Under the pieces are notes generated by a model that worked only from the letters and a program-made list of their open reading frames with translations, had not been told where the DNA came from and searched no databases. DNA of 64,000 nt from Lepidurus packardi (Eukaryota > Arthropoda > Branchiopoda > Notostraca > Triopsidae). Each line of letters opens with the position of its first letter. Position 1 is the first letter of the stretch. A program made the position numbers and the translations under genes. The stretch is from positions 8,514,565 to 8,578,564 of the forward strand of contig JAKZAN010000001.1 in the NCBI GenBank assembly GCA_023053545.1. The letters run 5' to 3'. Shown here in pieces: positions 57,874 to 64,000 of this stretch.

Positions 57874-58704
57874 TACTTACTTTCAAGCTGCGATAAACAC
57901 GCCTTCCTTTTTTTTATTACTACGTCGTTATCAGCTACGTGAGTTCGAGCTCCAGTACCCCAAAAGCACATTGTATATTAGTAAGGAAAACCTATTGTTG
58001 GGTTCATTTTCCCGAAAAACAAAACAATTTAACCAGTTTGACTTGAATATCGTTTGCTTTTCAAATGGGTCAAGAGTTTAAACATGTTACGAAATGGCGA
58101 GACAGTGCAGCCTTGCTTTGAAAAGTAATGCGTAAATTTGGCAGATTGACGAGCTGTAGTTGGCTTATATTTACAGACGAAGAGGTGGTAATGTCCTCCA
58201 TAGTTTAGAGCCTTTTTGAAAGGCGTTCCTTTCCTTCCTTTAGCGTTTCTTTCATGGCCGCCTTTAGCACCGTTGTTCTAAACTTTTTTTATGAGTCTCG
58301 ATACATTCTACCTTAAAAATTTTATAAATTGTGTGTTTGGATTGTGAGATAAATCTTGTCGTGCTTCTGTTGTAGATTTTAAGTACATTTTTAAGTATGA
58401 AGTCAAAGGGATCTTAAAGCGAAACTTTTTTAAATGAATCCGACCAATAAAAGGGACTTTTTTCGGGGTTTTTGAAACACTTGGTATCGAAACCACGTGC
58501 GAAAGCGGATCTGGCCATCTGTTTGATATTCTTTGCTTGTCTTTTCGGGTTTTGAAAAGTGACATCTTCTTTCCTTAATTTGTATCTTTCTTTGGTTGAA
58601 AATATGCGAATGTTGTGTAAAGAATGTGTAATATGGATTTTCGCAATTTTGTGGCTTTTTTAAGCTTGAAAGAATTTGAGAAATCCTCTTAGCATAATCT
58701 ACAT

Positions 58705-58998
58705 CAGGACTATCCAACTGGCGGACCCAGGGCCGTATCCGGCCCCCGACCACTTCGACAAAAGTTTCTGGAAATTTACACTGTCAAATGTATTAGGTCT
58801 ATACTTTTGCCAAAAGTATACCGAAGGAATAAGAGAACTTCTCGTAATCCCAAAAACTTGGAAAGTCGAAAGCTATTACATGTATTATATCACAAGTATA
58901 TGATGCCCCCTCCCCCCGTTAACGAACATTGTACGGCCCCTGGGTTAATGCTTGTGTGGTTTCATGGCATTCAGTGGGCCAGAAGTTGGACAGCCCTG
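58705..58998. mobile_element. hAT-type MITE, 294 bp
   Basis: The ends CAGGACTATCCAACT and, reverse complement, CAGGGCTGTCCAACT are flanked by ATCTACAT (58697-58704) and ATCTAGAT (58999-59006), an 8 bp duplication with one difference. Subterminal GGGCCGTA motifs are inverted on both sides. No coding frame. Confidence 0.82.
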
Positions 58999-59484
58999 AT
59001 CTAGATTGATTCTGTGTTTAAGGTAATTAATGTTTTTGCGACTTCGTATATCCGTGAAATTGACAAATGGCCTCATTTTGACTGAAAAAAATTACGCACA
59101 ATATCGAGCATGGAGAATTGTACGCATATAAACTTACGATGAGCCTGCTAGAGTCCAGCAGTTCGTTGGTTCCAATCATGGTGCAGGAAAAGGAAGGGAA
59201 AATTCATCCGACGAAGGATCGCATGGGAAAAGAGAATCGCATGGCAGCAACGTAAACGAGCGATGAAATAAGTCACGATAAGAAGCTAACTGTTAAAATA
59301 GAAGGAAACGAGCCTAAGAATTTGACATGCTTTTCGCTATTAATCGCCAAGTTAGCCTTAATTAAGTTCTGAATAAACATATCGTAAAATACTGCAAATC
59401 GTTCTAAACTTAACAGTTGAAATGTATTGAATTCATCACTTTTGTAGCATGTATAGATGTGTTCCACGGGTATGACTGTCACAT

Positions 59485-59955
59485 TTATTTGCCCAGAGAG
59501 ACGCTGAAGCCAATTCCAGGGCGACCTCCGTAGCCATATCCACTGTAAGGACGACCTCCGTAGCCATATCCACTATAAGGACGACCTCCGTAGCTGTTGT
59601 AACCACCTCCATAGCTGTTATAACCGCCATAGGGACGTCCACCATAACCGCTATAGGGACGTCCACCATAACCGCTAAAAAATCAAAAACTCATCCATAA
59701 ATTCTCTAAATGCGATATTGTTGTCACTATTAGTATTACCCTCCGTATCCACTGTAGGGGCTGTATCCACCACCGTAGCTTGAGTAATATTGTTCAGCGG
59801 TTTCTTGATCTGTTTGAACAGTTTCGGCGATGGCACAAACAACCATTGCCGACACAACCTACGTAAAAAATAAAACAAAATCGTATTTTAATTCAACGAA
59901 GTGTTTAAAATAGTTAATTGTCGAGCCTTACCAAAAGAAAGAAAAGCTTAGACAT
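59485..59955 (-). CDS. Small secreted glycine/tyrosine-rich protein, 3 exons
   Basis: Exons 59955-59932, 59858-59740 and 59674-59485 give 110 residues. The signal peptide is MSKLFFLLVVSAMVVCAIA. The mature start ETVQTDQETAEQYYSSYGGG is followed by GGRPYSGYGYGGRPYSGYGY-type repeats and an ending GFSVSLGK. Gly-Tyr-rich repeats are known from cuticle, silk-like and antimicrobial peptides; which applies is unclear. An early Gln/Glu-rich piece followed by YYSSYGGGYSPY echoes the YGYYP core of the A-G family. The second intron falls between two repeats, so repeat number can change by exon slippage. Repeat units are nearly identical at the DNA level. Confidence 0.78.
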
Positions 59956-61151
59956 AGTGAGAACTTTGCTGGTTTTCGGCACTGCTTGTAGCCAGCGACT
60001 GATGCTTAGGGTTTTAAAAAGGTCCCTCTATATACCCTCAAAAGTTATGCAAGAAGTTGCTGGGACTTCTTTTTTATCTGCGAAAACCTGCCTGTAGTAC
60101 TCTTCCCCCTCTGGGTTGATTACACGTGACTAAAAGTTCCAAGGTTTTGTGGTAAGGTTTGGGATATTCCCGAGCTTTGGACTTTTTGGTGTCCGAAGGG
60201 CATGGGCACCATAGCCGCGTTTGAGTTGTACAGCGTCGTTCCAAGCGGTCGTTCCAAGTTTTCGAGATTTATGCTTAAAGCTCATTGGTTTCAGTTTCCC
60301 CTACTATACAAGCCCGAATTCATAATTTTGAAGAAGCCATTATATTCCATAATAGAAGCCATCTTATATATTAGCGAACAAAACACAACAATACAACATG
60401 AACTGAAGCACTAGAACGCGAAGGGCCGGGGCAACGACAAGCCGAACTTCAAGAAAAAGCTCGTTCCGTAAATTTCCCTAACTTGCCTAGTCGTCGTTGA
60501 ACGACGATTTGGCGTTCCAAATAAAACGGCAACTAAGCACCAAGTCAAGTCAAATAAAACGACTCCAGTGGCTGTCTTGGGAAGTTTATGAAAAATAGCC
60601 TTGCCTTGTGGCAAATTAAACACGGCTCATAGAGGCTAATAGCATTGGATCTTCTGATGGTCAATTGCATAACCCGCACTTCCTTGTCTAGACCATAGCT
60701 GTGCAAGAACAGTCAATTAATCTCTTAGAACATTTTATGTAACGAATTTGTTCCTTCTTTTTGGAACCCATGGCCAATGCTGTGAGCTGGTAATTTTGTT
60801 TACTGAGCACATTTCAAGCTTAGCGCTTTCAGCCACTCTTGTGTCTTCCGCTCCGTCCTCCCAGTCGCCTTTGTTTGTTTTGAGAATAAATGAAGGTTGT
60901 TGGTCTCCGTGTGGGAAAATTTGAAGAATTATGATTTTAATTTGCTACTAAATAACTTAATCTGTATAGTCTACACAAACCCTGGCTTTTCTTGAATCTA
61001 CGATTACGGATCTCCCAACTTGGCACAAGTAGACAGTAGTTCAGATTTTTGTTCTTATTGTAGCTTCACATAAACTCGTTCTTTCTATCTCTGTTCGTAG
61101 ACGGTTTTTCAGTTGAAATATACTTACCATACTTGCCTTCCAACTCAAACA
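59956..61151. other. Spacer between the Gly/Tyr-rich gene and the GILT genes
   Basis: No gene is recognised. It should contain the two divergent promoters. A TATATA-like box for the Gly/Tyr-rich gene lies near 60028-60034. Frames of about 70 codons at 60202-60414 and 60411-60623 show no known features. Confidence 0.45.
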
Positions 61152-62132
61152 ATGGCTGGGTCTTCTAGAGGGTCCCCTATTCTATTAACACCAAAAAAAA
61201 GATGTCCAAGATGGTGCTATTTATTCATGAAGATAGCAGTTTTGGTATGTATCGTTTTGTTAGGCTGGCAAGCCTACGAGCGTCTGACTAGAACTGATGC
61301 CAGTTCAATGGAACGTGTAATTCCAGTGGTATGAAATTCAAATTTGGAGAAAACGTTATTAAAAGTCTTAACGCAGGAAGCCGAGGTTGAAAAAACTGAT
61401 GTGAATAAAGTTTTGGTTGAGGTTTTCTATGAAACCCTTTGTCCAGACAGTAGAGGCTTCGTAAAGCAGCAACTAGTTCCAACTTATGAGAAAATCGCGG
61501 ACATTATGGATTATCGGCTTATTCCGTATGGAAAAGCAAAAGTATATGCGAGTATTTCCGCCTTACGAATATATTCATTTGATTTGGTATTTTGGATAGA
61601 CAATTGAGACTGATTCGGGTATCCGGTTCGAGTGCCAGCATAGAGAAGCAGAATGCCAAGGAAACAAAGTTCATGCTTGTGCCACGAAATATGTAACTGA
61701 TAAACAAAATCTGTTGAATTACGCCGCGTGCATGATTTCTGACAATTGGAAACCTGAAGCTATTGGGCAGAAAGTGTGAAATTTCTTTTTTCTTTGGTTA
61801 TACGTAATTTCACATTATTTTCAATAGTGTGCAGATACTTTGGAAATTGATTGGCCTACGATTAAAGAGTGTGCATGGGGCTCAGAAGGCAGTCAGTTGC
61901 TAAAAGGTTTTGGCATAGAAACTAAATCTCTACGACCTTCCGTAACATTCATTCCTACTATCACGCTTAACAAAAGCCAAGGTAGACAAACTGACATTCT
62001 CAGAGATTTGCTAAAAGCAGTGTGCCAAACCTATCAGGTACAAGTATACAAAATCTTTGCGAACAGTTAATTCATTATATATATATATTTTTTACCCTTT
62101 AGGGAGAAAAGCCTACAGCTTGTTTGAGATAA
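61152..62132 (+). CDS. GILT-like thiol reductase 1 with N-terminal membrane anchor, 5 exons
   Basis: Exons 61152-61328, 61377-61541, 61600-61773, 61828-62037 and 62103-62132, all GT-AG and phase 0, give 251 residues. The N-terminus is basic and followed by a hydrophobic segment (about 23-43) that looks like a signal anchor rather than a cleaved signal. The active site is CPDS at 81-84 (family C-x-x-C or C-x-x-S). The GILT signature is present in the form CQHREAECQGNKVHAC, with Arg in place of the usual Gly. Further paired cysteines follow. GILT proteins reduce disulfides in lysosomes; in arthropods they act in immunity and proteolysis. It lies in tandem with a second GILT gene at 62757. The single Cys in the active site is common in arthropod members, so activity is uncertain. 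Confidence 0.9.
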
Positions 62133-62756
62133 CTTGCTGTCGAATGCTTTTTAATTGTTATCGTTTCTTTTATGAATTTGTAAACGTTGTTTTAGTTTTT
62201 TGGATGTTCTTAATCGGCACAAAAACACAAAAAAAGTTTTGGGATCGTGCAATGGATGGTTGTCTAAATGGGTGCTTGTTTGGAGAAAACAGTCGGTTTC
62301 TATGTTTTAATAGATCTTTACTTGACCTGAATGTTTTTTTTTTTTGGGGGGAATTAAGATCGTAGTGTTCGGTCAAAAGAGAAGACACGTTCAACTAAAA
62401 AGTTGTGAAGATCCTTCTGTTACCTCAGGGTACTCTTTTACGATAGCTGGAAAGGTGACTGACCGGGCAACGGCATGATGGTTTGTTTATTTTGTTTTTT
62501 GGACCAGGAACTTGCTTGATACGGGGTTACTCCCCCCTGCTATTCGGCGGCTTCTTAGCGCAAACAAAGGACCCCTCGTCTTGTTAGTTTCGAAATTATA
62601 AGTAAAGATGTGGATGGTAATAATTTACCGACATGATTTCCAGACTTCTCCTAATGTAAGGAAAGCTTTGGTGAGAAGTATGTCGTGTTCTATTCTAAGG
62701 ATCAGTCGCTCCTCGCAATCCCGTACGAACTCGCGTACTTTTATTAGGTTGAAACC
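62133..62756. other. Spacer between the two GILT genes
   Basis: The 3' UTR of GILT 1 and the promoter of GILT 2 should be here. There is a T-run at 62335-62345 followed by a G-run. No other gene is seen. Confidence 0.5.
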
Positions 62757-63658
62757 ATGTTGCTTGGGAACATGAAACTTACGGTGCTAGCTATTGTTGC
62801 AGTTACGGTTCAATTACTAGCACACCCGGCAGAAGAAGTAACCAATTTATATAAAGTATATCCCGTGTACTAAACGAATATTACGACGAGTCTAGACAGG
62901 TCGATGCATAGAGCCATTAAAAGTGGATGTTTATTATGCCAGTCGTTGTCCTGACAGTCGCCAATTTATTACTAAGCAAGTACTGCTGAATTATCCCAAT
63001 TTTGCTGACTATATCAATCTTAAACTTGTTCCTTTTGGCGATGCTGAAGTAAATTTTAATTTTCTTGTTAATGAAATGGAAAAGTACAGAACGTCTCACT
63101 GTGGACTAGTTTACTCGCTTAGGCAATGAAGAAGTGGATTTCCAGTGTTTGCGGGGTTTACTCGAGTGTAAGCAAAACATGTTCCATGCCTGCATTCTTC
63201 GGAACGCTACATCAACGCATTCCGCTTTGCAATATATAAGCTGTATGATGGAAGCTGACGCCCGAGGTGATATGGAAGAACAGGGGCCAAGCGTCATTAA
63301 ATCCGTTCGTATTTAGCACTGTTACGTTGGAAGAAGTGGGTGTTATTGTACTAAATACCCAGTGTGCTGATCATTTGGGGATTCATTACGCGCCAATCAG
63401 AATGTGCGAAGTTGATGATGGTTATGACCTCTTTTACGAGAACGGCGTGGTTACCAAAGCTGCTAAGCCCGAGATTAATGCCATTCCATGGATAGTATTC
63501 GATAACGTAGGAAATAATTTACTTCTGTGCAATTTCTCATCCTTATTAATTAGAACTACTCCGAAGATGACCGAGAGAATGCTCAGAAAGATTTAAAGGA
63601 AGTCCTGTGCGGCAAACTCATCGGCCACGAGTGTGGGCCTGCAATTTGCAAATCTTAA
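62757..63658 (+). CDS. GILT-like thiol reductase 2, secreted, 5 exons
   Basis: Exons 62757-62837, 62914-63048, 63110-63304 (end uncertain; 63292 is an alternative), 63363-63506 and 63554-63658 give about 219 residues. A cleavable signal peptide is present (MKLTVLAIVAVTVQLLA from the second Met). The active site is CPDS at 39-42. The signature is diverged: CLRGLLECKQNMFHAC. The C-terminal part has CADHLGIHYAPIRMC and PEINAIPWIVFDN, then a Cys-containing end GHECGPAICKS. Exon 3 starts after ACTAG at 63109, which restores the frame. The donor of exon 3 has no strong consensus, so that junction is the weak point. Same intron layout as GILT 1, so they are tandem duplicates, but clearly old ones. 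Confidence 0.85.
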
Positions 63659-63768
63659 ATTAATCATGGTGATTTAATATATCAATTATTATTACATGAT
63701 ATGGTTTGCATCGCGATGTTTTTTTTTCTTGGTAATCAAAACGAGAGCTGTACTGGGTTTACAAGAGT

Positions 63769-64000
63769 TTACACGCGCTGAGAAGCATATTGTTTTAATC
63801 CTTCGTTTAAGACTTTGAATTTTACCCCGTCACTTACGAATATTGAAAGAACTCCTACCTTTGTCAGGTCATGAATATTTCGCGATTCGTCGTCGAAGAA
63901 GAGCATGTCGCTGTATTCTTATACCGGAATCTTTTCGTAATCTTCACAACAAATATTCCAATTAGTTACCTGGCTTTAGGATATAAATGCTATGGTCTTA
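63769..64000 (-). pseudogene. 3' end of an MDP1-like HAD phosphatase gene, cut by window edge, possibly broken
   Basis: The minus strand reads YSDMLFFDDESRNIHDLTK, then VGVLSIFVSDGVKF and LNEGLKQYASQRV with stop TAA at 63769-63771. FFDDExxNI is the hallmark of magnesium-dependent phosphatase 1. Upstream of this block the frame meets TAA (about 63922-63924), and the expected preceding segment (PG.KVTHF-like) is not continuous; either a 50-60 nt intron with donor CAG|GTAACT lies there or the gene is damaged. The part beyond 64000 is not visible, so status is open. It is convergent with GILT 2, 110 bp apart. Confidence 0.55.

Larger units (their letters stand above)
56835..59484. other. Transposon-rich spacer without a gene
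   Basis: It contains two MITEs listed separately (57373-57873 and 58705-58998). The frames on the minus strand at 58308-58565 and 58430-58753 overlap each other in different frames and show no family features. No RNA gene is seen. Confidence 0.45.

Noticed and set aside
58308-58753. Overlapping minus-strand frames of 85 and 107 codons
   Set aside because: They overlap in different frames with similar AT-driven composition, and one runs into a MITE end.

Overview
This window looks like nuclear DNA of an arthropod, probably a crustacean such as a branchiopod; the lineage is my inference. The evidence is compact multi-exon genes with GT-AG introns of mostly 50-75 nt, arthropod-type TTAGG telomere repeats (seen as CCTAA runs at 35.0-35.9 kb), and animal gene families whose introns can be traced by eye. 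All exon structures come from reading frames, splice signals and family motifs, without transcripts.

The left third (1-22 kb) is mostly housekeeping. In order it holds a glycogen-targeting PP1 regulatory subunit (-), a 5 kb stretch without a recognisable gene, an M1 aminopeptidase N with 13 exons (-), the replication licensing factor CDT1 with 9 exons (-), the ribosome biogenesis factor KRR1 (+, divergent from CDT1 across a MITE-bearing spacer), and a GALNT2-like polypeptide GalNAc-transferase with 8 exons (-).

At 21.3-25.3 kb is a 4 kb inverted duplication. It copied the 5' end of the GALNT gene (now a dead fragment) together with an intact small proline-rich secreted protein gene, so two proline-rich genes sit head to head. 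The right arm carries a 301 bp hAT-type MITE. Just beyond, an unrecognised coding-like segment is split by two transposons, a 1025 bp hAT element and a 519 bp element with 3 bp target duplications.

A full-length Ty3/gypsy LTR retrotransposon (28580-34873) has identical 294 bp LTRs, an ATAC target duplication and one uninterrupted 1693-codon gag-pol frame. It landed in a tandem 585 bp repeat whose units contain degenerate CCTAA telomere-like runs. GMPPA (+) follows, then a degenerate secreted-protein remnant and a 547 bp fold-back element.

The region 40.8-56.4 kb is a cluster of small secreted Tyr/Ala/Pro-rich proteins sharing a five-codon first exon (mostly MFKLL), a signal peptide, and a YGYYP-like core. 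A cassette has been tandemly duplicated: unit 1 carries A-B-C and unit 2 carries A'-D-E-B'-C'. D is frameshifted with a damaged TATA box. Related genes F and G follow, and G is dead. A Gly/Tyr-rich secreted protein gene lies at 59.5 kb. These look like cuticle, eggshell or matrix components, but no known chitin-binding domain is visible.

The right end holds two tandem GILT-like thiol reductase genes (the first with an N-terminal membrane anchor) and, converging on them, the 3' end of an MDP1-like phosphatase gene cut by the window edge.
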